This document shows, piece by piece, positions 9,009 to 17,367 of a DNA stretch of 64,000 nt. Under the pieces are notes generated by a model. That model was not told the DNA's origin. It was given only the letters and a program-made list of their open reading frames with translations, and made no database searches. This DNA is from Haloglomus salinum (GTDB taxonomy: Archaea > Halobacteriota > Halobacteria > Halobacteriales > Haloarculaceae), in the NCBI RefSeq assembly GCF_024298825.1, contig NZ_CP101153.1:3596001-3660000 (forward strand), written 5' to 3'. The stretch's first letter is position 1, and every line of letters begins with the position of its first letter. The translations under genes were made by a program, and so were the position numbers.

Positions 9009-9962
9009 ATGCAGGAAGGTACGACCCGACGTGCGTTCATGCGAGGTATCGCCGGGACGGCGGTCGCGACGACCGTCGTCGGTAGCGCCGCTGCCGCCGA
9101 CTCGGATGCCGAGTGGACGGTCGAGGAGACCCCCACCGGCAGCACCATCTACGACGTGGAGTACACGAGCAACGGCGCGTACGCGGTCGGCGCCGGCGGC
9201 GTCGTCCTGCGGCGCGACGAGGCTGGCTGGACGAAGGTCCTCGACGGCGGCCCGACCGGCAACGGCAACTCGCTGTACGGCTCCGACGTCTCCTGCCACG
9301 GGTCCTGCCTCTGGTTCGTCGGGTCGTCCGGCGCCATCGGGATGTTCAACGTCGAGACCGGGAACCTCGAGGACTACTCCGCCCCGATGGACGTGACGAA
9401 CAACTTCAACGACGTGAGCACGCGACCGACCTCGAACGGGACGAACGTCTACGTCGCGGGCGACTCCGGGAAGGTCTACTTCTCCTTCGACGGCGGCAAG
9501 ACCGGCACCTGGAACTACACGACGCCCGGGAGCGGGTCGGCAGTCAACGCCATCGACTTCTTCGGCGGCCGCGACGGCCACGCGGTCGACGGGAACAAGA
9601 CCGTCTTCGAGACCGACGACGGCGGCACCTACGAGAAGACCGGCGTCGCCGACGCCAACAACAACTTCTTCGGTGTCGACTCGGACGCGTTCGACGACGT
9701 GACCGTCGTCGGCGGTGGCGGCACCGTCCTCGAGTGGGACGGGTCGAAGTGGACCCGGGCCGACCTCGGCGACGCCCAGCTCCGCGATGTGAGTGTCGGC
9801 GAGGTGTCCTACACCGTCGGCGGCGGCGGCGCCGTCTTCCGACGCGACGGCTCGAAGTGGGCACAGGAAGCCACGCCAACGGGCGATAACCTGAAATCCG
9901 TCGTCGACGGCCCCACGCCGCTCGCGGTCGGCGCCGGCGGCACCATCATCGCCCGGAAGTAG
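9009..9962 (+). CDS. Tat-exported beta-propeller protein (YCF48/WD-like), 317 aa
   Basis: The N-terminus TRRAFMRGIAGTAVATT is a Tat signal followed by an A-A-A-A-D cleavage region, so the protein is exported folded. The rest is a series of repeats of about 40 residues ending in G-x-V-x-x-x-D-x-G or equivalent (for example GKVYFSFDGGKTGTW and GAVFRRDGSKWAQE). This is typical of YCF48/photosystem-II-stability-like or BNR-type propellers. No catalytic residues are evident, so a scaffold or binding role is likely. The ATG at 9009 gives a normal Tat signal length. Confidence 0.85.
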   Translation: MQEGTTRRAFMRGIAGTAVATTVVGSAAAADSDAEWTVEETPTGSTIYDVEYTSNGAYAVGAGGVVLRRDEAGWTKVLDGGPTGNGNSLYGSDVSCHGSCLWFVGSSGAIGMFNVETGNLEDYSAPMDVTNNFNDVSTRPTSNGTNVYVAGDSGKVYFSFDGGKTGTWNYTTPGSGSAVNAIDFFGGRDGHAVDGNKTVFETDDGGTYEKTGVADANNNFFGVDSDAFDDVTVVGGGGTVLEWDGSKWTRADLGDAQLRDVSVGEVSYTVGGGGAVFRRDGSKWAQEATPTGDNLKSVVDGPTPLAVGAGGTIIARK

Positions 9963-10479
9963 GCGCGACGGTCGCCCCCGACACCACACCTCCCCCTGTC
10001 CGCTGTCCGCCGCCACCGTCCCGTTCTCGCCGTTCGGTCCGCGGTTCGTCTCTCGTCCGCTCCGCCCGAGGTCTTTGTCGTCCTCTCACGAAGGTACCTC
10101 CCGGAGCGCAGCCCACCCGCAGGCGCTGGAGCGTGCCCGTCTCGACCGCAGCGACATAAGGGACCGAACAGTTCGCCAGCAACCCCAGTATCCTGTCACC
10201 CTTCGTCGGTGGTGGGGCGGCACCGAGTGGTTCGCCCCGAACCGAGCGCGACCGCCGGCCGAGTGAGCGAATCAGGACATGGTGACTCGGCTGGCCACGG
10301 CAGCGCCGACGCGGCAGCGGGCACGAGCGCGCCGGGGCATCGGGCTCTGTGTCCCGCCCCTTCCCCCTCTCCCCTTCGCCGTTCTCCACACCACCAGGTG
10401 ACGAGCCAGGTCGGTCTGGTCCGGTCCGGAAAGACCTATACCGGGGTCCCGTGTAGCCGGCGCAACGAGGCGCTACGAC
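9963..10479. other. 517-bp intergenic stretch without a convincing gene
   Basis: Open frames here on both strands are arginine/proline-rich with no acidic bias, unlike real genes in this window. The only structure noted is the CGAACAGTTCG palindrome at 10165-10175. The promoter of the small gene at 10480 must lie at its right end, but no clear TATA box is seen. Confidence 0.6.
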
Positions 10480-10677
10480 GTGGACACTCCCGATACCCAA
10501 CTGGACGCGGACGACCGGTCGAACCGACGATATCCGACGCTCGGCATCGACGCCGTTTCGCTGTCACGGTACGACGATATCGAGGCCGACGACGGCGACC
10601 TGCTCGTGTACGACGTGGAGAACGAGGACGCCTGGATCCAGTCCACGGTACACGCCGACCGGGCCGACCTGGTCTGA
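10480..10677 (+). CDS. small acidic haloarchaeal protein (DUF7331-like), 65 aa
   Basis: A GTG start gives a 65-residue, strongly acidic protein (TPDTQLDADDRSN...; LLVYDVENEDAWIQS) with no membrane segment. Its composition and the pattern YDDIEADDGDLLVYDVENE match a family of small conserved haloarchaeal proteins of unknown function. The DUF number is given from memory. It is monocistronic and followed by an oligo-T run. The GTG at 10480 is the only reasonable start. Confidence 0.8.
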   Translation: MDTPDTQLDADDRSNRRYPTLGIDAVSLSRYDDIEADDGDLLVYDVENEDAWIQSTVHADRADLV

Positions 10678-10700
10678 CGGAACTCGCCCCGCGCCTGCCC

Positions 10701-10712
10701 CATTTTTGCTTT
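10701..10712 (+). terminator. oligo-T terminator after the small gene
   Basis: Five consecutive T (10703-10707) followed by GCTTT lie 25 nt after the stop at 10677. This matches U-rich archaeal intrinsic termination. Confidence 0.4.
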
Positions 10713-10920
10713 CGCGACCCACTTTGGGAGATATCTGCCGCAATTCAATAGAACGTCAGCGATAACGCGATTGCTTACGGCCAGATAACCATTCATCGGT
10801 CGGGATGGGGCGTCACTTCCGCTACGGAGGCGGCGCGTGGGCGTGTCCGCGGTGGTCGGCGCGCGCGTGGTGAGCGTCGAGTTGCTGGCCCGACCCGGAA
10901 CACGCCACGCGTCGGGCGTA

Positions 10921-10930
10921 GCGTTTTGTC
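10921..10930 (+). promoter_or_regulatory. TATA-like box of the bdhA-phaZ pair
   Basis: GCGTTTTGTC lies about 28 nt before the ATG at 10953, the distance expected for a leaderless mRNA. The roughly 180 bp before it are more AT-rich than the surroundings, but no further motif was recognised. Confidence 0.45.
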
Positions 10931-10952
10931 CTCCCCGGGTGTGGTGACTGGT

Positions 10953-11810
10953 ATGTCCGATGCCGACCTCCCTGATACGGACCTCACCCGTGAGTCGCTC
11001 CTCACGCTCGACGACCCGCGGTTCACCCCCGACAACGTCGCGCTCGTCACGGGCGCGGCGTCCGGCATCGGCCGGGCCACGGCCGCGGGCCTCGCGGCGA
11101 CCGGCCTCACGGTCGTCGGGGCCGACATCGACGAGGACGGCCTCGGCGGAACCGCCGACATCGTGGCCGACGTGGCCGACGAGGGAGCGTTCCACGAGGC
11201 CCCGACGGACCTCACCGACGACGAGGACGTGGCGGCGATGGTCGAGGCTGCCGCCGAGGCCGGCCAGCTCCGGTACGTCGCCAACATCGCCGGGATGCAG
11301 CACATCTCACCCATCTCGAACTTCCCGATGGAGCAGTACGACCTCCTGCTGGACGTGATGCTCCGCGCGCCGTTCCTCACGGCCAGGCACGCGATGCCCC
11401 ACATCCAGAACGCCGACGACGGCGCCGGCGCCATCGGCAACATGTGCTCGGTCCACGGCCACTACGCCACCCAGGACAAGGCGGCCTACATCACCGCCAA
11501 GCACGGCCTCCGCGGGCTGACACGCTCTATCGCAGCCGAGGGCGAGGGCTCGCTGCGCTCGTTCTCCGTCTCGGTGGGCTACGTCCTGACGCCGCTGATG
11601 GAGAACCAGATCGCCGACACGGCCGCGGAGCGGGGCATCTCCGAGAGCGAGGTCGTCGAGAACGTGATGCTGGGACAGGCCCGGACGAAGGAGATGATGA
11701 CGCCCGCGCAGGTGGCGAACCTGTTCACCTTCGGCTTCTCCTCGCACGGCCAGCACCTCAACGGCGGCGACATGCTCTGGGACGGCGGCTACACCACCAC
11801 GTATGAGTGA
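10953..11810 (+). CDS. bdhA: 3-hydroxybutyrate dehydrogenase-like SDR, 285 aa
   Basis: This is a short-chain dehydrogenase: the NAD loop TGAASGIGRA is at about residues 35-44, followed by NIAG (variant of NNAG). The catalytic Ser is in NMCSVHGH and the Tyr/Lys pair in AAYITAKHG. The sequence around the active site resembles 3-hydroxybutyrate dehydrogenases. The last codons overlap the following patatin gene by 8 bp, so the two are translationally coupled. In Haloferax mediterranei a patatin-type PHA depolymerase gene is adjacent to bdhA. By that precedent this enzyme would oxidise the 3-hydroxybutyrate released from PHB. The substrate is inferred from family and context. Confidence 0.85.
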   Translation: MSDADLPDTDLTRESLLTLDDPRFTPDNVALVTGAASGIGRATAAGLAATGLTVVGADIDEDGLGGTADIVADVADEGAFHEAPTDLTDDEDVAAMVEAAAEAGQLRYVANIAGMQHISPISNFPMEQYDLLLDVMLRAPFLTARHAMPHIQNADDGAGAIGNMCSVHGHYATQDKAAYITAKHGLRGLTRSIAAEGEGSLRSFSVSVGYVLTPLMENQIADTAAERGISESEVVENVMLGQARTKEMMTPAQVANLFTFGFSSHGQHLNGGDMLWDGGYTTTYE

Positions 11811-12789
11811 CGTTCTGGAAGGGGCCGACGACGAGGGGCCGAGCGTCGCCATCGCCTGCCAGGGCGGCGGCAGTCACACGGCCTTCACCGCCGGCGTCCT
11901 GCGGGGCCTCCTGCGGAACTGGAACGACGAGGACACGCTCGTCGGCCTCTCGGGGACCTCCGGCGGCGCGGTCAACGCCGTCACCGCGTGGTACGGGCTC
12001 ACCACCGAGGGGAGCGGCCGGGCCTGCGACCTGCTCGACGCCGTCTGGGCCGACATCGCGGCCGCGAGCCCGATGGAGCGGTGGACCAACGACTCGTTCG
12101 TCTGGCTCAACCGGGTCGAGGTCAGCGGCTTCCCGGTCCCGCGGGTCAGCCCGTACTACCTCCCCTCGGCGAAGCGGGCACAGCGGGAGTTCCGCGAGGT
12201 CGTCGAGCGCCACGTCGACTTCGCGGCGGTCCGGGACCTCTGCGACCGCGAGCACTGCCCGCATCTCGTCATCGGTACGGTCAACGTCAACGCCGGGGAG
12301 TTCGAGACGTTCACCGACCACGACGTGACCGCCGAGGCGGTGCTGGCATCCGCGGCCGTCCCCGAACTGTTTCCGGCGGTCGAGATCCACGGGCACTACC
12401 ACTGGGACGGGCTGTTCAGCCAGAACCCGCCGGTCAGAGACCTCATGCACGTCGCCCCCGAGCGCAAGCCCGACGAGCTGTGGGTCGTCCAGATAAACCC
12501 ACAGGAGCGGGAGGGCTTGCCGACCTCGCCGGACGAGATCGCCGACCGGCGCAACGAGCTCTCGGGGAACATCTCGCTCAACAAGGAGCTCCGGTTCATC
12601 GAACAGGTCAACGACTGGGTCGAGGCCGGGCGCCTCCCAGAATCGGAGTTCTCGCACACGACCATCCGGCGCATCGAACTGGACCAGCAGTTCGACCAGC
12701 CGAGCAAGCTCGACCGGTCGTCCGACTTCCTCACCGATCTGCTCGACCGTGGCGAGGCCAAGGCGGAAGCGTTCCTCGAGGAGCGCTGA
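11803..12789 (+). CDS. phaZh1: patatin-like hydrolase, probable PHA depolymerase, 328 aa
   Basis: Patatin fold: the glycine-rich oxyanion loop CQGGGSHTAF is at about residues 19-28. The nucleophile Ser is in LSGTSGGAVN (G-x-S-x-G) and the dyad Asp in HWDGLFSQNPP. No signal peptide is present, so it acts inside the cell. Its coupling to a 3-hydroxybutyrate dehydrogenase gene parallels PhaZh1, the granule-associated PHA depolymerase of Haloferax mediterranei. Degradation of native PHA granules is therefore the leading role. The alternative is a generic lipid acyl hydrolase. Confidence 0.85.
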   Translation: MSDVLEGADDEGPSVAIACQGGGSHTAFTAGVLRGLLRNWNDEDTLVGLSGTSGGAVNAVTAWYGLTTEGSGRACDLLDAVWADIAAASPMERWTNDSFVWLNRVEVSGFPVPRVSPYYLPSAKRAQREFREVVERHVDFAAVRDLCDREHCPHLVIGTVNVNAGEFETFTDHDVTAEAVLASAAVPELFPAVEIHGHYHWDGLFSQNPPVRDLMHVAPERKPDELWVVQINPQEREGLPTSPDEIADRRNELSGNISLNKELRFIEQVNDWVEAGRLPESEFSHTTIRRIELDQQFDQPSKLDRSSDFLTDLLDRGEAKAEAFLEER

Positions 12790-12806
12790 GCCGGGCGGCG
12801 AGCGGC

Positions 12807-14402
12807 TCAGGAGCTGCGGATGAGGTCGGCCGCACGCTCGGCGATGGCGACCGTGGGCGCGTTCGTGTTCCCGCCCGTGAGCGTCGGCATTATCGAGGCA
12901 TCGACGACACGGAGCCCCTCGACCCCGTGAACCCGGAGGTCGTCGTCGACGACAGCGTCGTCGCCGCTCCCCATCCGGCAGGTGCCGACGGGGTGGTAGA
13001 CGGTGTGTGAGGTCTCGCGGACGTGCTCGGCCAGCTCCTCGTCGGTGGTCCGGTCCGCACCGGGCCACACCTCCTCGCCGCGAACGTCGTCGAACGGCTC
13101 GGCTTGCGCTATCTCGCGGGCCCGTCGGAGCCCCTCGACCAGCGCGTCCACGTCGGCCTGCTCGTCGAGGTAGTTGGGGTCGATGGCCGGGTCGTCGAAG
13201 GGGTCCGCCGACGCCAGTCGAATCTCGCCGCGGCTCTGCGGCCGGAGTTGCGTCGCCCCGATGGACATCCCTCGGCCCTCCTCGGGGTTGTCGAACCCGT
13301 GGCGCATGAAGTACGTCGGGCCGAAGTGGAACTGCAGGTCCGGTGCGTCGAGGTCGTCGGCGGTTCCAGCGCGGATGAAGCCGCCGCCCTCCCCCACGTT
13401 CGAGGTGAGTCGCCCCCGGTTCGCTCCGAAGTAGAGCAGCAGGTCGATTGGGCTTCCGGCGTCGTCCAGCGTCGAGTGCCAGCCGGCGTCGACCTCGTGG
13501 ACGACGAACGCGAACAGGTGGTCCTGCAGGTGCTGGCCCACGGGCAGGTCACGCTCCACGTCGATGCCGTGCTCCCGGAGGTGGTCCTCGGGGCCGATAC
13601 CCGACAGCATCAGGAGTTTCGGCGAGTCCACCGCGCCCGCCGAGACCAGCACCTCCTCGCTCGCATCCGCGACGAGGCGCTCGCCCTCGTGCTGGTACTC
13701 GACGCCGGTCGCACGCCCGTCCTCGAGGACGACCTGTGTGGCGTGTGCGCCCGTCTTCGCGGTCAGGTTCGCCCGGTCGAGGACCGGCTTCAGGTAGCCG
13801 TCGGCCGTGCTGTGGCGGCGGCCCTTCTTCTGCGTGAGGTGGTAGAGGCCGACGCCCTGCTGCTGGGCGCCGTTGAAGTCGTCGTTGCATTCGTACCCGA
13901 CCTCGGCGGCCGCGTCGACGAACGTCTCCGAGATGCCGCGCGGCGACTGGGGCTCGCTCACGGCGAGCGGCCCGTTCGTGCCGTGGTACTCCCGGTTCCC
14001 GGGGCGGAAGTCCTCCGCACGCTCGAAGTACGGCAGCATGTCGTCGTACCCCCAGCCCTCGTTGCCGCGCCGGGCCCACTCGTCGTAGTCCTCGGCGTGC
14101 CCGCGGATGTAGATCATCGCGTTGATACTCGAGGACCCGCCGAGCGTCTTCCCGCGTGGCCAGTACAGCTCCCGGCCGTTCATCTCGTCCTGTGGCTCGG
14201 TGTGGTAGTCCCAGTCCGGTTCCTCGTGGAACAGCTCCGGGAACGCGGCGGGGATCGATATCTCGCGCTGGTCGTCCGGCTCGCCCGCCTCCAGCAGGAG
14301 GACCGTCGTCTGGTCATCCGCGCTCAGTCGGTTCGCGAGCACACAGCCCGCGGAGCCGGCGCCCACGATGATGTAGTCGTAGGTGGCCGTTCGTGGTGGC
14401 AT
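12807..14402 (-). CDS. GMC-family FAD oxidoreductase (choline dehydrogenase-like), 531 aa
   Basis: An N-terminal FAD-binding motif (IIVGAGSAGCVLANRL) and the GMC signature around WPRGKTLGGSSSINAM are clear. The catalytic His is in SHTVYHPVGTCRMG and the second active-site Asn is in GGNTNAPTVAIAERA near the C-terminus. Length is normal. The family oxidises alcohols such as choline, glucose or polyethylene glycol; the actual substrate cannot be read from sequence. ATG at 14402 gives MPPRTATYDY just before the FAD motif. It converges on the patatin gene with an 17-bp gap. Confidence 0.93.
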   Translation of the reverse strand: MPPRTATYDYIIVGAGSAGCVLANRLSADDQTTVLLLEAGEPDDQREISIPAAFPELFHEEPDWDYHTEPQDEMNGRELYWPRGKTLGGSSSINAMIYIRGHAEDYDEWARRGNEGWGYDDMLPYFERAEDFRPGNREYHGTNGPLAVSEPQSPRGISETFVDAAAEVGYECNDDFNGAQQQGVGLYHLTQKKGRRHSTADGYLKPVLDRANLTAKTGAHATQVVLEDGRATGVEYQHEGERLVADASEEVLVSAGAVDSPKLLMLSGIGPEDHLREHGIDVERDLPVGQHLQDHLFAFVVHEVDAGWHSTLDDAGSPIDLLLYFGANRGRLTSNVGEGGGFIRAGTADDLDAPDLQFHFGPTYFMRHGFDNPEEGRGMSIGATQLRPQSRGEIRLASADPFDDPAIDPNYLDEQADVDALVEGLRRAREIAQAEPFDDVRGEEVWPGADRTTDEELAEHVRETSHTVYHPVGTCRMGSGDDAVVDDDLRVHGVEGLRVVDASIMPTLTGGNTNAPTVAIAERAADLIRSS

Positions 14403-14590
14403 GGGCACACACCTCACGGCAGCGGCATAACGCTTCGCCCCGCGGACGCCGAGAACACGGTGGCGGCGGCCGGATACCACGCGCCGCCCAGCGGGGAGCG
14501 GACGGGTGGTCTGTCGGCGACGGACGGGCCGCGCGATACCCGTCCCGGGACCGTTCGCCGTGGAGCGCCCGCGCCGCCGGACGCGCTCGT

Positions 14591-14600
14591 GATTTATACA
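14591..14600 (+). promoter_or_regulatory. TATA box upstream of the MmgE/PrpD gene
   Basis: GATTTATACA is a good TATA element. Transcription would begin near 14622, so the mRNA has a leader of about 30 nt. That leader contains a nine-codon frame (ATG at 14626) whose TGA overlaps the ATG at 14652. Confidence 0.6.
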
Positions 14601-14651
14601 GCCCTACTTGAACGGGAACAGGACCATGCGGGAGTACCGGAACCGGGGTGT

Positions 14652-16823
14652 ATGAACGGATTCGACAGGCGGTCGGTACTCCAGGGAATCGGCGGGCTGG
14701 GTTCGCTCGCGTTGCTCGGCAAGCACGCCGTCGAGGAGGTCGACGCCGAGGAGACCGCCACGGCGGTTCCCGAGGAGGCACGGAGCGTCGAGGCGGGACT
14801 GGAACTGTTCGCAACGAAGTGGGCCGCCGGCGGGCCCATCATCACGGCCACGCGCTTCGGCCGCTTCCTCACGAACCAGACGTACAACGTCCACGTCGTC
14901 CAGCCGGAGACCGACGATGACACCGACGGACAGGCCGACCCGGCGCGCTCGTACACGCTCACGCTCGGGACCGCGGGCGCGACGGCGACCCCCGGCGTGA
15001 CGCCGACGGCCCACGCCGAACTGACGATGGACGAAGCCGACTGGGAGGCCGTGCTGTACGGCGACTACACCGGCCTCGCGCCCATCCTCGCGGGCGACAC
15101 CTACCCGAACAAGGACGACGCGAACACGCTCGTCGGGCTGGTGCTGGTGATGTACGTCCTCGCGCACGTCCCGCACCCGGACGAGGACCCGCGGTTCACG
15201 GCCGAGACGCTGGAGGGACTCTTCCAGCGCGGCGGCGTCCCGGAGTGCGAGGGCGAACCGGCCTCGTTCGCGACCGTCAACCGCGTCCAGAACGACCCTG
15301 CTGGCGAGGTGCGCGAGCGCGCGTTCGGCACCAACGACGCGCCCGACCTCACCCGCGAGTTCGCCGAGTGGGTCGCGGCGCTCTCCTACGACCGGCTGGG
15401 CGAGGAGCAGGTGCAACTCGCCAAGGAGCAACTGAAGAACATGCTCGGCTGTATGGTCGCGGGGGGCGCGACCGAGCCGGGACGCACCTTCTGTGACTCG
15501 ACGGTCGGGTTCAGCGAGGGGCCGGCGACCGTCGTCGGCTTCGATTCGGCCTCGCCCCACGAGGCCGCGATGGCCAACAGCTACCTCTGTCAGGTGCTGG
15601 AGTGGGAGGACTGGACCAACCTCGCACACTCGGGCGCGGCCATCATCCCGGCCGCCCTCGCGGCCGCCGAAGCCGCCAGCGAGGCGGGCAAGCCCGTCTC
15701 CGGGAAGGAGCTCATCACGGCCATCGTCGCCGGCAACGAGGTGCTCGCCCGGACCAGCCAGTTCATGACGGACCTGACGAACACGGGCCAGGCGCTCCCG
15801 CTCCATCAGGTCCAGACGCCACTCGTGGCTGGCAAACTCCTCGGCCTCGACGCCGGGCAACTGCAGGACGCCGTCGGCACGGCCGCCACGCAGCCACAGC
15901 TCACCTCCATCCCGGCGTGGACCGCCGAGGCGAAGGGGATGGTCACGGCGGATCCGACCGGTGCCGGCGTCCGCGCGGCCCTCTTCGCCCGTGACGGCCT
16001 GTCGGGCCGCCGCGACCTGCTGGAGAACCCGCTGGGCTACTGCTACCGTGTCTCCGACGTGCGCAGCCCCCGCGACATGTGGCCCGCCGTCGACGACCTC
16101 GCGACCGACGGGACGCCCGTCGACCAGTGGGGCTTCCGCCGGGAGCAGTACTTCAACAAGCGCTACCCCTGCGACGGCTTCACCATGACCGCCATCCAGG
16201 CGATGCTCAACGTCCGCGGACAGCTGGTCGAGGAGGGAGTCGACCCCACAGACCCGTCGAACATCGAGTCGGTCCGTGTCCACATGAACCTCCCCATGGC
16301 CTCGACGGCAACGATGTTCAACGAGGCCGACGACGCCGTCCTCGACCGTGTCCTCGACGAGGACCAGCCCGACTGGACCTACATCTCGCTCCTGTTCGGG
16401 GGGCGCTACCCGCTCGCCGCCGCGCTCCTTCACGGCGAACTCACCGACCGGCAGTACGAGCGCGATGCCATCGCCGACGACCGCATCCGCGACCTGTGGT
16501 TCAAGTTCGACGAGGCCCCGGACCTCGGCGTCGGTGTCCTCGGCGCACAGGTCAGCGTCACCACCAGCGGCGGCGGTCCCTTCCGCTCGGCGGTCGGCGT
16601 CGACGACACCGCCGCGGGGGACGACGCGACCTACGAGTCGTTCGTCCAGTGTATCACCCGGGATGTCAACGGCCGCGGCCGCGACGACATCCAGACCTAC
16701 ACGCCGGACGTGAAGTTCCACGAGACCGCCCGGCGACTCCCGGAGGGCAAGCGAGACACCATCCTGAGCCACGTCGATACCCTCGAAGGGCGCCCGGTCA
16801 CCGCGCTGACGGCGCTGCTCTGA
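14652..16823 (+). CDS. MmgE/PrpD-family protein with Tat-like leader and extra N-terminal domain, 723 aa
   Basis: Residues from about 235 to the end are an MmgE/PrpD domain, the family of 2-methylcitrate dehydratase and iminodisuccinate epimerase. Typical segments include ANSYLCQVLEWEDW, the HSGAAIIPAALAAAEA helix and KRYPCDGFT. The first 20 residues (FDRRSVLQGIGGLGSLALL) look like a Tat signal. Residues 40-210 form an additional domain whose AELTMDEADWEAVLYGDYTG segment recalls SCP2-like lipid-binding folds. Both features are unusual for this normally cytoplasmic family. Reaction and substrate are unknown. Confidence 0.85.
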   Translation: MNGFDRRSVLQGIGGLGSLALLGKHAVEEVDAEETATAVPEEARSVEAGLELFATKWAAGGPIITATRFGRFLTNQTYNVHVVQPETDDDTDGQADPARSYTLTLGTAGATATPGVTPTAHAELTMDEADWEAVLYGDYTGLAPILAGDTYPNKDDANTLVGLVLVMYVLAHVPHPDEDPRFTAETLEGLFQRGGVPECEGEPASFATVNRVQNDPAGEVRERAFGTNDAPDLTREFAEWVAALSYDRLGEEQVQLAKEQLKNMLGCMVAGGATEPGRTFCDSTVGFSEGPATVVGFDSASPHEAAMANSYLCQVLEWEDWTNLAHSGAAIIPAALAAAEAASEAGKPVSGKELITAIVAGNEVLARTSQFMTDLTNTGQALPLHQVQTPLVAGKLLGLDAGQLQDAVGTAATQPQLTSIPAWTAEAKGMVTADPTGAGVRAALFARDGLSGRRDLLENPLGYCYRVSDVRSPRDMWPAVDDLATDGTPVDQWGFRREQYFNKRYPCDGFTMTAIQAMLNVRGQLVEEGVDPTDPSNIESVRVHMNLPMASTATMFNEADDAVLDRVLDEDQPDWTYISLLFGGRYPLAAALLHGELTDRQYERDAIADDRIRDLWFKFDEAPDLGVGVLGAQVSVTTSGGGPFRSAVGVDDTAAGDDATYESFVQCITRDVNGRGRDDIQTYTPDVKFHETARRLPEGKRDTILSHVDTLEGRPVTALTALL

Positions 16824-16975
16824 CGGCACTGTTCGACGGCACTGTTCCGCGGCCGTCACGCCCGTTCCCGGCGACGGGTGTCGTACAGGGAGCTGCCGTG
16901 TGTCAGCCACCCACACTTCAATCCCCGGTGGATTCCGGCAGCAGGACGATGGTGAACGGGTGGTCAATAGCAGGT

Positions 16976-17251
16976 ATGGTGGGAGGATTCGCGTGTGCCC
17001 ACTGCGACCAGCTCTACCAGGAGCGGCCGGGGGCCTGTCACGAATGCGGCCACGAGGGGATGGAGACGCTCACGTTCAGCGAGTTCCGCCAGCGCCGACG
17101 GGCCGGTGACGAACCCTGGTCCGACTCGGGCACGGGACGGGGACGACTCCGGACGGCCGCACTGGTCGTCCTGGCCCTGGGGCTCGTTGCCGTCGGACTG
17201 GCCGCCATCGGGATGGGGACGATGGCGATGGGCGTCACCGTCCCGTTCTGA
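16976..17251 (+). CDS. small membrane protein with rubredoxin-like zinc ribbon, 91 aa
   Basis: Two cysteine pairs near the N-terminus (CAHC and CHECG, about 17 residues apart) form a zinc-ribbon or rubredoxin-like knuckle. A transmembrane helix rich in Ala, Leu, Val and Gly ends the protein (residues 65-88). The chain between is basic and polar. The ATG at 16976 (MVGGFACAHC) is chosen; an in-frame ATG at 16949 would add nine residues. Function is unknown. It sits between MmgE/PrpD and carbamate kinase on the same strand, with no sign of coupling. Confidence 0.7.
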   Translation: MVGGFACAHCDQLYQERPGACHECGHEGMETLTFSEFRQRRRAGDEPWSDSGTGRGRLRTAALVVLALGLVAVGLAAIGMGTMAMGVTVPF

Positions 17252-17333
17252 CTCGGCGGACGCGGCCCTGTCTCGCCTGCACCGCGTAGCTACGGGGGCA
17301 TCCCCGAGTGCGGTTCGCTCCCGGGGAGGCCAC

Positions 17334-17343
17334 CGATTTTTGC
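17334..17343 (+). promoter_or_regulatory. TATA-like box of carbamate kinase
   Basis: CCGATTTTTGC precedes the GTG start at 17368 by about 30 nt, which favours that GTG as a leaderless start over codons further upstream. Confidence 0.4.
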
Positions 17344-17367
17344 TCCGGCGGTTCGTGGGTGCCGGAC

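Noticed and set aside
9946-10751. Minus- and plus-strand frames between the propeller gene and the small DUF gene
   Set aside because: Basic, proline-rich translations without conserved pattern.
13023-14651. Very long plus-strand frame extending upstream of the MmgE/PrpD gene
   Set aside because: It is antisense to the GMC oxidoreductase and loses the acidic haloarchaeal composition; a TATA box at 14591 sets the real start.
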